In this document: piece by piece, positions 1 through 6,893 of the stretch
How positions within the stretch are numbered: the first letter of the stretch is position 1
How the letters are laid out: each line of letters begins with the position of its first letter
Origin: Syntrophobacterales bacterium
GTDB lineage: Bacteria; Desulfobacterota; Syntrophobacteria; BM002
NCBI GenBank assembly: GCA_030601545.1
Contig: JAUVTM010000040.1
Location: 1-11,878, forward strand
Direction of reading: 5' to 3'
DNA length: 11,878 bases
The notes under the pieces: model-generated
Seen by the model: only the letters and a program-made list of their open reading frames with translations
What the model was told of the DNA's origin: nothing
Databases searched by the model: none
Position numbers and translations under genes: made by a program

Positions 1-2
1 CC

Positions 3-30
3 TTGACAAAAGGGGGCTAGGGGATAGTAT
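3..30 (+). promoter_or_regulatory. Candidate sigma-70 promoter of the carboxyltransferase gene
   Basis: A perfect -35 hexamer TTGACA (3-8) is followed after 16 bp by TAGTAT (25-30), which matches four of six positions of the -10 consensus. The start codon lies about 58 bp downstream, a normal leader length. An 18-bp spacing with a different -10 is also possible. It is a sequence match only, and the window edge hides anything upstream. Confidence 0.45.
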
Positions 31-87
31 TACAGGATTTTCAAAGAAACCTATGCTAGCCCGGATAGGAAAACAGGAGACTAATAT

Positions 88-1641
88 ATGGGAGTTGTAG
101 AGGACAAGATCAAAGAATTGAAGGAGAGGGAAGCCAAACTCAAGGAAATGGGCGGAGAGGCGGCGGTAAAAAAACAGCATGACCGCGGAAAACTTACGGC
201 CAGAGAGCGAATCGATCTCCTTTTCGACCCGGAAACTTTCAGGGAAACCGACATTTTCATGAAGCACAGGGGGACCCATTTTGGTTTGGACAAGCTGGAA
301 ATACCAGCTGACGGGGTGATTACCGGCTATGGAAAGGTAAACGGTCGGCCTGTGTGTGCTTTCTCCCAGGACTTCACAGCGCGGGCCGGCACCCTGGGCG
401 AAATGCACTCCAAGAAGATCTGCAAGATCCTTGACCTGTCAATGAAGTCGGGAATCCCGGTTGTGGGCTTCAACGATTCCGGGGGTGCGCGCATCCAGGA
501 GGGAGTTGATTCCCTTTCAGGTTACGGGCAGATTTTCTACCGCAATGCCATCGCCTCAGGCGTGGTGCCGCAGATATCTGCAGTTATGGGCCCATGTGCA
601 GGAGGCGCGGTTTATTCTCCGGCCATGACCGATTTTGTCTTCATGGTCAAAGACACCAGTTACATGTTCATCACCGGACCCGATGTGATCAAGGCGGTGT
701 TGGGAGAAGTAATTACCTTTGAGGATCTTGGCGGGGCCATAGCCCATAATACCAAAAGTGGAGTGGCTCACTTCGCCTGTGAAGATGATGCTCACACCAT
801 TGAGAGAATAAAAGTACTGCTGAGTTACCTTCCCAACAATAATATGGAAGAGCCACCCAGAATAGATACCGGCGACAGCCCGCTCCGCACTGATCCAGCC
901 CTGGACGCCATTATACCGGACAACCCCATGGAGTCCTACGACATGAAGGACGTGATTCGGTCCATCGTTGATAATGGGGACTTTTATGAGGTTCACGAGC
1001 TTTACGCCCAGAACATCGTCGTGGGTCTTGCCAGGCTGGACGGACGCACCATCGGGATTATTGCCAACCAGCCCATGGTGCTTGCCGGTTGTCTGGATGT
1101 GAACTCATCAGACAAGGCCACACGATTCATTCGCTTTTGCGACTGTTTCAATATCCCCATGCTTACCATCGCCGACGTGCCGGGATATTTGCCTGGCAGT
1201 GAGCAGGAGTGGAGTGGGGTGATTCGCCACGGCGCCAAGTTGCTCTGGTGTTATTCAGAGGCCACCGTGCCCAAGATTACTCTCGTTACCCGGAAGGATT
1301 ACGGTGGCTCTTACCTGGCCATGTGTTCACGAGATCTTGGCTGCGACATGGCTTTGGCTTGGCCCAACGCTGAGATTGCGGTAATGGGCGCCGATGGGGC
1401 GGCCAATATTATCTTCCGCCGTGATATCCAGGCGGCAGATGATCCCGAGGCTAAACGACAGGAGAAGATTGCAGAATACAAAGAACTGCTCTACAACCCC
1501 TACATTGCCGCCTCGCGGGGCTACATTGATGGAGTGATCGTCCCGAGCGAGACCCGGCCGCGTCTCATAGACGCACTTGAAGTGCTCTGCACCAAGAGGG
1601 AAACACTACCCCCGAAGAAACATGGGAATATCCCAATGTAG
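88..1641 (+). CDS. Acyl-CoA carboxylase carboxyltransferase subunit (propionyl-CoA carboxylase beta / MmdA type)
   Basis: Biotin-dependent carboxyltransferase of 517 aa, the usual full length for the PccB/MmdA family. It moves a carboxyl group between carboxybiotin and a short acyl-CoA (propionyl-CoA/methylmalonyl-CoA in characterised members) and acts in the cytoplasm, or at the membrane when part of a sodium-pumping decarboxylase. Two crotonase-like halves are visible. The N-terminal half has SGGARIQEGV (131-140) and the glycine-rich oxyanion-hole stretch GPCAGGAVYSP (168-178). The C-terminal half has ADVPGYLPG (362-370) and GCDMALAWP (418-426). Asp420 lies where actinobacterial PccB has the aspartate linked to propionyl-CoA preference. 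The ATG has AGGAG at 75-79 with 8-nt spacing. It appears monocistronic: candidate promoter upstream and terminator just downstream. No biotin carboxylase or biotin carrier gene is in the window, so carboxylase and decarboxylase roles cannot be separated. Confidence 0.95.
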   Translation: MGVVEDKIKELKEREAKLKEMGGEAAVKKQHDRGKLTARERIDLLFDPETFRETDIFMKHRGTHFGLDKLEIPADGVITGYGKVNGRPVCAFSQDFTARAGTLGEMHSKKICKILDLSMKSGIPVVGFNDSGGARIQEGVDSLSGYGQIFYRNAIASGVVPQISAVMGPCAGGAVYSPAMTDFVFMVKDTSYMFITGPDVIKAVLGEVITFEDLGGAIAHNTKSGVAHFACEDDAHTIERIKVLLSYLPNNNMEEPPRIDTGDSPLRTDPALDAIIPDNPMESYDMKDVIRSIVDNGDFYEVHELYAQNIVVGLARLDGRTIGIIANQPMVLAGCLDVNSSDKATRFIRFCDCFNIPMLTIADVPGYLPGSEQEWSGVIRHGAKLLWCYSEATVPKITLVTRKDYGGSYLAMCSRDLGCDMALAWPNAEIAVMGADGAANIIFRRDIQAADDPEAKRQEKIAEYKELLYNPYIAASRGYIDGVIVPSETRPRLIDALEVLCTKRETLPPKKHGNIPM

Positions 1642-1660
1642 TTGGGTTACCACGCAAATA

Positions 1661-1697
1661 AAAAACCCCGTCCTCTCGAAAAAGTCGGGGTTTTTTT
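1661..1697 (+). terminator. Rho-independent terminator, probably bidirectional
   Basis: A 10-bp perfect stem, AAAAACCCCG (1661-1670) against CGGGGTTTTT (1686-1695), encloses a 15-nt loop and is followed by a run of seven T (1691-1697). It starts 20 bp after the carboxyltransferase stop codon. The A tract on the left side gives a T-rich tail when read on the - strand, so it could also stop leftward transcription from ridA. Confidence 0.85.
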
Positions 1698-1833
1698 GTG
1701 TCTAAAATTCCAGACTCTAGGCTTCAGACTAATATTTCCAACACTATAAATGCGAATATCGAAATACGCCTATGTATATAGCTCCGCACGATAGCTACAT
1801 GTCCCCGCCCCCTCAAGAGACTGGGGCGCAACT
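1698..1833. other. Intergenic DNA, no gene seen
   Basis: AT-rich for the first 80 bp, then richer in C. No reading frame with a ribosome binding site was found. The only structure is a short hairpin, GCCCC (1807-1811) with GGGGC (1823-1827), of uncertain meaning. Confidence 0.5.
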
Positions 1834-1995
1834 CGTCATCCCGGCCAAGTCCGGCGGCGGCGGACGCGAGCCGGGATCCAGAAAGAATCTGATTATATTG
1901 AACTTTTACTGGATTCCCCTTCGACTTAGCTCAGGGTGGTGAGCCTGTCGAACCACGGATCTCGCCCGCCTTTGGCGGACTCGTCCGGAATGACG
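1834..1995. repeat. MITE-like inverted-repeat element with internal hairpins
   Basis: The ends are CGTCATCCCGG (1834-1844) and CCGGAATGACG (1985-1995), an 11-bp inverted repeat with one mismatch. A second inner pair, GGATCCAG (1874-1881) and CTGGATTCC (1909-1917), closes around an AT-rich middle. The right arm carries two further hairpins: one at 1920-1952 (separate entry) and CCGCC-TTT-GGCGG (1966-1978). The end motif and the GGATCCAG/CTGGATTCC pair resemble the dispersed palindromic repeats common in intergenic DNA of environmental proteobacteria; that is recollection, not a search. No transposase is encoded. Confidence 0.65.
1920..1952. repeat. Nested hairpin repeat (TTCGAC ... GTCGAA)
   Basis: TTCGAC (1920-1925) pairs with GTCGAA (1947-1952), and inside it GCTCA (1929-1933) pairs with TGAGC (1940-1944) around the loop GGGTGG. 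The left arm reads TTCGACTTAGCTCA, close to a widely seen intergenic repeat with the core TTCGACAAGCTCA. It sits inside the larger inverted-repeat element, suggesting one repeat type inserted into, or recombined with, another. Confidence 0.55.
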
Positions 1996-2066
1996 GGTTC
2001 GGCGAATTGTGACATAGTTTCCGAGGGGAGAAGAGATTTTTGCGGAGTTAAGTGCATAGGCGTTTA

Positions 2067-2115
2067 TTGGAATTTGAGATTTGTTTGTGATTTGATGCTT
2101 GGAGTTTGGGATTTC
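2067..2115. repeat. Short G/T-rich low-complexity stretch
   Basis: Degenerate repeats of the type GATTTG and GGAATTTG recur here (for example TTGGAATTTGAGATTTG at about 2067-2083). The stretch lies between the inverted-repeat element and the 3' end of ridA. No gene is supported across 1996-2174. Confidence 0.4.
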
Positions 2116-2174
2116 ATAAGTTTGCCTTACTCGACTACGCCATTATCCATTTTCCCAGCCTTTTCCCACCTCGT

Positions 2175-2220
2175 GCCAGCTACCTGCTGGCTGCATCTCA
2201 CTTTCCGCCAATAGCGGAAA
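2175..2220 (-). other. Two hairpins at the 3' end of ridA
   Basis: TTTCCGC (2202-2208) and GCGGAAA (2214-2220) form a 7-bp stem with a 5-nt loop inside the last ridA codons. GCCAGC (2175-2180) and GCTGGC (2186-2191) form a second 6-bp stem, also with a 5-nt loop, just after the stop codon. Neither is followed by a U run on the - strand, so a classical intrinsic terminator is not supported. They could protect the mRNA end or act with Rho. Confidence 0.4.
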
Positions 2221-2575
2221 TTTCCACCAAGACATCCTTTGGTAATCTCGATACTTCGACCGTTTCTCGTGCAGGCAGAATGTCTGAAAAATAGTCGCTG
2301 TAGACCGAATTGAACTGTTGAAAATCTTCCATGTTTTTCAAAAAACAAGTGCATTTCAAAACATGCTGCAACTCCATGCCGCCCGCCTCCAAGACAGCTT
2401 TCAGATTGTCGAGCACTCTTCTTGTCTGCACCTCAATGTCTCCCGCTACAATTTCGCCGCTTTCAGGATCTAGCGAAATCTGTCCGGAAACAAAGAGCAA
2501 ATTGTCATATCGCACTGCTTGTGAATATGGCCCAATCGCTGCCGGCGCACTGTCTGTGGAAATTATCTCTCTCAT
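2198..2575 (-). CDS. ridA: RidA family reactive intermediate/imine deaminase
   Basis: A 125-aa protein of the RidA/YjgF/UK114 family. Characterised members form trimers and hydrolyse reactive enamine/imine intermediates (such as 2-aminoacrylate released by PLP enzymes) to ketoacids and ammonia. Family landmarks are present: GPYSQA near the N-terminus (Tyr17), LFVSGQ (27-32), and PARETVEV (101-108), in which Arg103 corresponds to the substrate-carboxylate-binding arginine of E. coli RidA. Glu118 lies at the position of the conserved active-site glutamate. The frame is open further upstream (to 2644), but the ATG at 2575 has AGGAGG (2584-2589) 8 nt away and gives the normal family length, so it is the start. 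The gene is alone on its strand here, without visible functional partners. Confidence 0.95.
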   Translation of the reverse strand: MREIISTDSAPAAIGPYSQAVRYDNLLFVSGQISLDPESGEIVAGDIEVQTRRVLDNLKAVLEAGGMELQHVLKCTCFLKNMEDFQQFNSVYSDYFSDILPARETVEVSRLPKDVLVEISAIGGK

Positions 2576-2771
2576 GTAGTGCTCCTCCTTTTCGTTTAGG
2601 TTCTTGCCTTGCCCAGTCTTTTGCCGAAATGTTTGCCTGCTCACACATCTTATGAAATAATCCTTCTTATTCTTATTCCACCAGGGTTAGAGAGCAAGAA
2701 TCCGACCCGAGAAGGGCCGGCTTTGATTTTACCCCTGGAAGGCGATGAAATTCCCGGTTAGTATCTGCTAT

Positions 2772-2911
2772 TCGTAGCGCCGGTCTCCGTACCGGCCAGA
2801 AAGCCAGGTCGTCTCTACGATTACATTTTCGGCGGGTGCGGTGACCCGCCCTACAAGGCTTTAAATCGCCTTATCGTCGGGTGAACTCCGCCGAGGCGGA
2901 AACCACCCGAC
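2772..2911. repeat. Cluster of three intergenic hairpins
   Basis: Three palindromes lie in a row. The first pairs TCGTAG (2772-2777) with CTACGA (2815-2820) and holds GCCGGT/ACCGGC (2779-2784, 2791-2796). The second is GGCGGGT (2831-2837) with ACCCGCC (2844-2850). The third pairs GTCGGGTG (2876-2883) with CACCCGAC (2904-2911) around an inner TCCGCC/GGCGGA stem (2887-2892, 2895-2900). Each right arm is followed by a similar CTACRA-type tail, suggesting related modules of one repeat family. No gene is supported between the ridA start region and the next element. Confidence 0.6.
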
Positions 2912-2925
2912 CTACAGACTAATTA

Positions 2926-3119
2926 AACCCTGATGTTGCATACCTATGTCGAGGAAAAACGCGCTAGAGTGCGTCAGATGTGGCTGCGCACAGGCTCGGA
3001 CAGGTCGAGGCGTACTTTACCGTACGTCAAGTCTTGTCCGAGGCGAGCACAGCCGCAGATGGCGTGCTATAGCGCGAACGCAGCGGTTTTTACCGGTGTA
3101 GGTATGCAACATTAGGGTT
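2926..3119. repeat. 194-bp long-hairpin element with 21-bp terminal inverted repeats
   Basis: The termini 2926-2946 and 3099-3119 are inverted repeats matching at 20 of 21 positions; their inner 14 bp, ATGTTGCATACCTA (2933-2946), is perfect. Inside, nested arms keep pairing in order: AAAAAC (2955-2960) with GTTTTT (3086-3091), GCGCTA (2961-2966) with TAGCGC (3070-3075), GGCTG (2982-2986) with CAGCC (3050-3054), CTCGGACA (2995-3002) with TGTCCGAG (3035-3042), and a central stem GGCGTAC (3009-3015) with GTACGTC (3022-3028) around a 6-nt loop. The whole unit can fold into one long interrupted hairpin. It ends 32 bp before the ttcA start codon. No transposase is encoded, so it would be a non-autonomous element or a structured repeat. 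Confidence 0.75.
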
Positions 3120-3151
3120 AACTGCCTTTTTGGAAATAAGGACTCTTGCCT

Positions 3152-3919
3152 ATGCCTAGGGCCTCCCAGAGAAAGATGTCCAACGTTGAGAAGAAAGTGA
3201 GACGGCTCATGGGCCGGGCTATGCAGCGTTACGGGCTCATCAGTGCAGACGACCGCATACTTGTGTCACTCAGTGGCGGTGTGGACAGCACTTCACTTCT
3301 CTGGCTTCTACACGATCGGCTCGGACGAATTCCCATTACTTACAAGCTGTTTGCCGTCCACGTAGACCTTGGTTTCAAAGGTGAGGATTACTCTTCGGTG
3401 CAGGCCTGGGTGGAATCATTGGGCATCCCCCACCAAGTAATCCCCAGCGAGTTCGGCCCAAAAGCGCACAGTTCAGAAAATCTCGAGAATCCCTGCTTTC
3501 TTTGTTCTCGCCTGCGGCGCACCGCACTCTTCGAGGAGGCCGGCAGATTGGGTTGCAATAAAATCGCCTTTGGCCACAATCTCGACGACCTTATTGAGAC
3601 TTTTTTTATCAATATTTTCTACGGCTCCCAGGTAGCCACCATGCTACCTCGGCAGCCCTTCTTCGGAGGTGAAATCACAGTGATCCGGCCGCTTGCCCTG
3701 CTGGATTCGAGAACCATCAGTCTCTTTCATCAAAAACGATCCTTTCCTGTCACCGTCAATCCCTGTCCTTCAAAGGACTCTGGCAAGCGTCAGGAAATCC
3801 GTGAGCTTCTCCAGGGGCTCTATCGGAAAAACCACAAGATCCGCGGAAACATATTGCACGCCATGCACAACGTCAACTTAGAGTACCTCCCTGTTTCACT
3901 GGAAAGCCCGGGGAAATGA
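3152..3919 (+). CDS. ttcA: TtcA-family tRNA 2-thiocytidine synthetase (PP-loop ATPase)
   Basis: A 255-aa PP-loop ATPase of the TtcA group, which in E. coli inserts sulfur at cytidine 32 of some tRNAs using ATP and a 4Fe-4S cluster. The ATP-binding PP-loop is SGGVDS (41-46). The cysteine pair PCFLCSRLRR (C115, C118) and the later NPCPS (C205) match the three cluster cysteines of TtcA. IAFGHNLDD (138-146) and VIRPLAL (177-183) are also typical. It is shorter than the E. coli protein (about 310 aa), mostly at the ends. The ATG at 3152 has TAAGGA (3137-3142) 9 nt upstream; a TTG at 3146 is in frame but too close to that site. A related TtcA/TtuA-like tRNA thiolase with another target position remains possible. 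It converges with the downstream operon, leaving only 20 bp. Confidence 0.88.
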   Translation: MPRASQRKMSNVEKKVRRLMGRAMQRYGLISADDRILVSLSGGVDSTSLLWLLHDRLGRIPITYKLFAVHVDLGFKGEDYSSVQAWVESLGIPHQVIPSEFGPKAHSSENLENPCFLCSRLRRTALFEEAGRLGCNKIAFGHNLDDLIETFFINIFYGSQVATMLPRQPFFGGEITVIRPLALLDSRTISLFHQKRSFPVTVNPCPSKDSGKRQEIRELLQGLYRKNHKIRGNILHAMHNVNLEYLPVSLESPGK

Positions 3920-3939
3920 CCCGCGCCCTTCCCAACCTT

Positions 3940-4890
3940 TTACGCCCCCAATGGCGGACGCGATTTGCTGAGACACAATTCCACCAACTCGGCGATACTG
4001 GCAGTGCCGACGCACATGACGGTATCGGCCCCGCCCCAGTATATCTTTACAGTCCCGTCGTCTTCCGGCACAGCTCCGCAAGCAAAAACGACGTTGTGAA
4101 CGTAGCCGCTCACTTCCCAGGGGTCTTCCGGTTGGAGAATCCACTCGTCCGCCACCCCAAGCACCCGGGATGGGTCTTCCAGGGCGTGCAGTGCCGCCCC
4201 CAGCCGGTAGACCGCTCCGGCCATGGTCTTGAAAACGCCGTGAAAGATATTTAGCCACCCGCTCTCCGTCCTTATGGGTGTCGCCCCCGGGCCGATCTTC
4301 ATCTCGTCCCAGTGATAGTCCATCGGTTTGATGATGATCCTGGAATCTCCCCAGTGGATCAGGTCCGGTGAGTAGGAAATCCAGATGGACCAGGGAGTAA
4401 TCTCGGAATGGGGCCGATCGAGTCGGGCATAGCGGCCGTCGAACTTCTCGGGAAAGATGACCACGTTCCGGCAATCTGCTGGCGTAATCAAGCCCAGGCG
4501 CTCGACCCTCTCGAAGTCTGCCGTCCTTGCCAGGGCGATCCTCACTCCATGTCTGGAGTAGACGCTGTAGGTGATCAAATAACCATCACCCACGGCGCAG
4601 ATGCGCGGGTCTTCGACACCAAATTCCTCATAGGTGGCGAAAGGCCCCTCGGTTGCCGGCGTCATGAAGGGCTCAGACCGCACCTCAAAATGAAATCCAT
4701 CGTCGCTTTCGGCAATACCAACAATGGAACGCCCGTTTCGCAAGTGAGAGCGAAAAAGCATGACGTACCGGTCTTTGCATCTGACCACCCCTGCGTTGTG
4801 GACCGTTTCCACCGGATAGGGCACATCCTTCTTGGTAAGAATTGGATTGCCCTCATAGCGGTTGACCACGCCCCTTCTCGATCCGCTCAT
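3940..4890 (-). CDS. GH130 family beta-mannoside phosphorylase-like protein (last gene of operon)
   Basis: A 316-aa protein with the five-bladed beta-propeller pattern of glycoside hydrolase family 130, whose characterised members phosphorolyse beta-mannosides to mannose 1-phosphate (a minority hydrolyse them). GVEDPR (91-96) carries the expected catalytic acid Asp94. Basic residues at positions like those that bind phosphate in the family are present: Arg47 (MLFR), Arg131 (RLG), Lys198 (MKIG), His217 (FHG). This favours a phosphorylase. WGGADT (285-290) is a typical C-terminal motif. No signal peptide, so cytoplasmic. Two starts compete. The ATG at 4896 overlaps the upstream stop as ATGA, but its GAGG (4897-4900) touches the codon. 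The ATG at 4890 has the same GAGG at 6-nt spacing and repeats the stop-TT-ATG junction seen upstream, so it is preferred. Exact linkage and acceptor cannot be read from the sequence. Confidence 0.92.
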   Translation of the reverse strand: MSGSRRGVVNRYEGNPILTKKDVPYPVETVHNAGVVRCKDRYVMLFRSHLRNGRSIVGIAESDDGFHFEVRSEPFMTPATEGPFATYEEFGVEDPRICAVGDGYLITYSVYSRHGVRIALARTADFERVERLGLITPADCRNVVIFPEKFDGRYARLDRPHSEITPWSIWISYSPDLIHWGDSRIIIKPMDYHWDEMKIGPGATPIRTESGWLNIFHGVFKTMAGAVYRLGAALHALEDPSRVLGVADEWILQPEDPWEVSGYVHNVVFACGAVPEDDGTVKIYWGGADTVMCVGTASIAELVELCLSKSRPPLGA

Positions 4891-4892
4891 AA

Positions 4893-5921
4893 TCATCCTC
4901 GTACTTGTTTGGGCTCCAGCAGTATTTTTTCGTAGACTCGAATGTACTCTTGTACCATTCTCTCAACGCTAAACTTTTCCTCCACCCACCTGCGACAGTC
5001 AGCCCGGTGGAGATCCTTGACCCGTGGGAGCCGGCTGGCCGCCTCCTCAATGGATGAGACCAGAAAACCCGTCCGGCCGTCAGCGATTACTTCGGGCATG
5101 CTGCCCCGCTTGAAAGCCACCACAGGCGTACCGCAGGCCATGGCCTCAATCACGGACAACCCGAAAGGCTCATCGAAGTTGATGGGGTGGAGCAAGGCGT
5201 ATGCCCCGCCCAACAACTCATCTCTTTTTTCCGGGCCAGCACTTCCCACGTAGACAACCCTGTCCTCGTCCAGATACGGCGAAACCTCGCGATCGAAATA
5301 ACCCTGATCCTGGACGATGCCGGCCATTATCAATTTTTTGCTCATCCGGCGGGAAATCTCAATGGCTTCTCTGGCGCCTTTGTCCTGATGAATTCTGCCG
5401 AAAAAGAGAAGGTATTCGCCAGGTTCAGGCCTGAAGGTAAACCGGCTCAGGTCAATGCCGTGATGAATGGTGGCGATGTAGGTGAGTTCAGGGCTGCGGT
5501 CGGCGTCACTGATGGAAACGTAATGGGCGCGACCGTTGTATTTCTTGTAAACCGGCAGGATCTTGGGTGAAGAAAAACCATGGATCGTGGTAAGAGTGGG
5601 TGTTGAGGTCATGCCCATGTAAGTAAGGGGCAAATAATCAAAGTGATTGTGAATGAGGTCGAAGTCATCTCCACGCTCGAAGAGCTTGGAGATGTGCAAG
5701 CATTCCCAAACCTTGGGTAAAATGCTCTTATCTTCCTCGTAACCCCTTGGGCAGACTCCTACCAGTCTGCCCTTTGTTTGCGAGTCTCTGGTGGCAAACA
5801 GGGTGACGTCCAAACCACTCTGGACCAGACCTTCGGTCAACAGGGACACCACGCTCTCCCATGGGCCATAGTCTCTGGGCGGCGTCCGCCAGGCTATGGG
5901 CGCAAGCATGGCAACCCGCAT
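4893..5921 (-). CDS. GT4 family glycosyltransferase
   Basis: A 342-aa retaining GT-B glycosyltransferase of family 4. The N-terminal acceptor half begins MRVAMLAPIAWRTPPRDYG (1-19) and contains DLIHNHFDY (88-96) and TTIHGF (111-116). The C-terminal nucleotide-sugar half has FFGRIHQDKG (173-182), with the arginine and lysine that typically contact the donor phosphates, and EPFGLSVIEAMACGTPVV (251-268), a complete EX7E motif (Glu251, Glu259). It starts 2 bp after the stop of the upstream GH130 gene with GGGAG (5928-5932) at 6-nt spacing, so translation is probably coupled. No membrane segment is visible. The donor is unknown. Placement between two GH130 genes suggests a mannose-containing product (inference). 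Confidence 0.92.
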   Translation of the reverse strand: MRVAMLAPIAWRTPPRDYGPWESVVSLLTEGLVQSGLDVTLFATRDSQTKGRLVGVCPRGYEEDKSILPKVWECLHISKLFERGDDFDLIHNHFDYLPLTYMGMTSTPTLTTIHGFSSPKILPVYKKYNGRAHYVSISDADRSPELTYIATIHHGIDLSRFTFRPEPGEYLLFFGRIHQDKGAREAIEISRRMSKKLIMAGIVQDQGYFDREVSPYLDEDRVVYVGSAGPEKRDELLGGAYALLHPINFDEPFGLSVIEAMACGTPVVAFKRGSMPEVIADGRTGFLVSSIEEAASRLPRVKDLHRADCRRWVEEKFSVERMVQEYIRVYEKILLEPKQVRG

Positions 5922-5923
5922 AA

Positions 5924-6883
5924 CTATCTCCCACCACGGGTGCTGTGCTCCTTGAGCCAGGCCAACAACTGGGAGAGGCTGGCCGTGGCCAGGGCTATGC
6001 AGGTGTCCGCCCCGCCGTAGTAGAGCCGCACCTCATCTCCAGCAGCTATCCAGCCGCAGGGAAAGACGACCTTGTCCACATCCCCGAAGATCTCGTAATT
6101 TTCTTCAGGTGCAAAGACCCACTCGTCGGATCTGGCGATGACCCTGCCGGGATCCTCCAGATCCAGGAGAGCCAGCCCCAGGCGGTATATTGAGCCGCTG
6201 GCCGTCGTCCGGACACCGTGGTAAAGAATCAGCCAGCCTTCGGCAGTTTTGAGTGGCGGCGGCGACAGGCCGATCTTGTTGGCGTCCCAATAGCCGCCCC
6301 TTCGGGCTGGGATGAGGATACGATGGTCACCCCAGTGTTTGAGGTCCGGTGAAAAAGAGATCCAGATGTGAGCGCCGGTGCCCGGGAAGGCGGCAACCGG
6401 ACGGTGAATCATGGCCCAGCGTTCCTTGACCCGCACCGGGAAAAGCGCTGCGTCCTTGTCTTCCGGCGGCATGACGGGACCCAGCCGTTGAAACTTCTTG
6501 AAGTCGGCGGTCGTTGCCAGGGAGACCATAGGTCCGCTCCTGGCATAAGCCGTATACACTATGGCCCAGCGCTGCAGTTCTTCCAGGTACGTTATCCTGG
6601 GGTCTTCTATTCCCCAAATTTCCTCAGGGTTGGTCTCTGGGCTGGGCATCAGAGTTGGCCTCTGATCGATCCGCCAGTTACCTATGCCGTCCTCACTGCG
6701 GGCGGCAGTAAGGTGGGATATGCCCCGTCTGTCTTCAACCCGGAGCAGAAGCAATGTCTGGTCACCAAACATGGTAGCGCCGGCGTTGAATACGGTATTG
6801 GCAGGATACGGCAAATCCCTGACAGTGATTATGGGATTGCCCGGATGGCGCCGAAAAAGCTCATTTACCTGGGGTTTTTTCAT
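5924..6883 (-). CDS. GH130 family beta-mannoside phosphorylase-like protein
   Basis: Second GH130 protein, 319 aa and clearly divergent from the one at the end of the operon. GIEDPR (91-96) carries the catalytic acid Asp94. Arg48 (LLLLR), Arg133 (RLG), Lys203 (NKIG) and His222 (YHG) match the basic phosphate-binding set, arguing for phosphorolysis rather than hydrolysis. Other landmarks are HPGNPI (13-18), WISFSPDLKHWGD (174-186) and YYGGADT (288-294). The frame is open to 6916, but that start would overlap the upstream gene. The ATG at 6883 has AGGAG (6891-6895) 7 nt away, placed over the stop codon of the preceding glycosyltransferase, which suggests translational coupling. No signal peptide. 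Two GH130 copies in one operon could split oligomer and dimer substrates, or two linkages (inference). Confidence 0.93.
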   Translation of the reverse strand: MKKPQVNELFRRHPGNPIITVRDLPYPANTVFNAGATMFGDQTLLLLRVEDRRGISHLTAARSEDGIGNWRIDQRPTLMPSPETNPEEIWGIEDPRITYLEELQRWAIVYTAYARSGPMVSLATTADFKKFQRLGPVMPPEDKDAALFPVRVKERWAMIHRPVAAFPGTGAHIWISFSPDLKHWGDHRILIPARRGGYWDANKIGLSPPPLKTAEGWLILYHGVRTTASGSIYRLGLALLDLEDPGRVIARSDEWVFAPEENYEIFGDVDKVVFPCGWIAAGDEVRLYYGGADTCIALATASLSQLLAWLKEHSTRGGR

Positions 6884-6893
6884 CTCGCTGCTC

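Noticed and set aside
1936..2214. 92-codon open frame on the + strand
   Set aside because: Its first part lies over the inverted-repeat element, it has no ribosome binding site, and the translation resembles nothing recognisable.
2576..2644. N-terminal extension of RidA up to 2644
   Set aside because: It would read through the AGGAGG ribosome binding site at 2584-2589 and exceed the usual family length. The ATG at 2575 fits both.
2933..3115. 60-codon open frame on the + strand
   Set aside because: It begins and ends within the terminal inverted repeats of the long-hairpin element, so the frame is explained by the palindrome.
2926..3119. Integron attC site or phage attachment site
   Set aside because: The length and palindromic form could suggest attC, but no integrase, cassette array or clear paired core sites are present. 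A MITE-like or structured repeat explains it better.
2772..3119. CRISPR array
   Set aside because: The hairpins are not identical direct repeats with regular unique spacers, and no cas gene is nearby.
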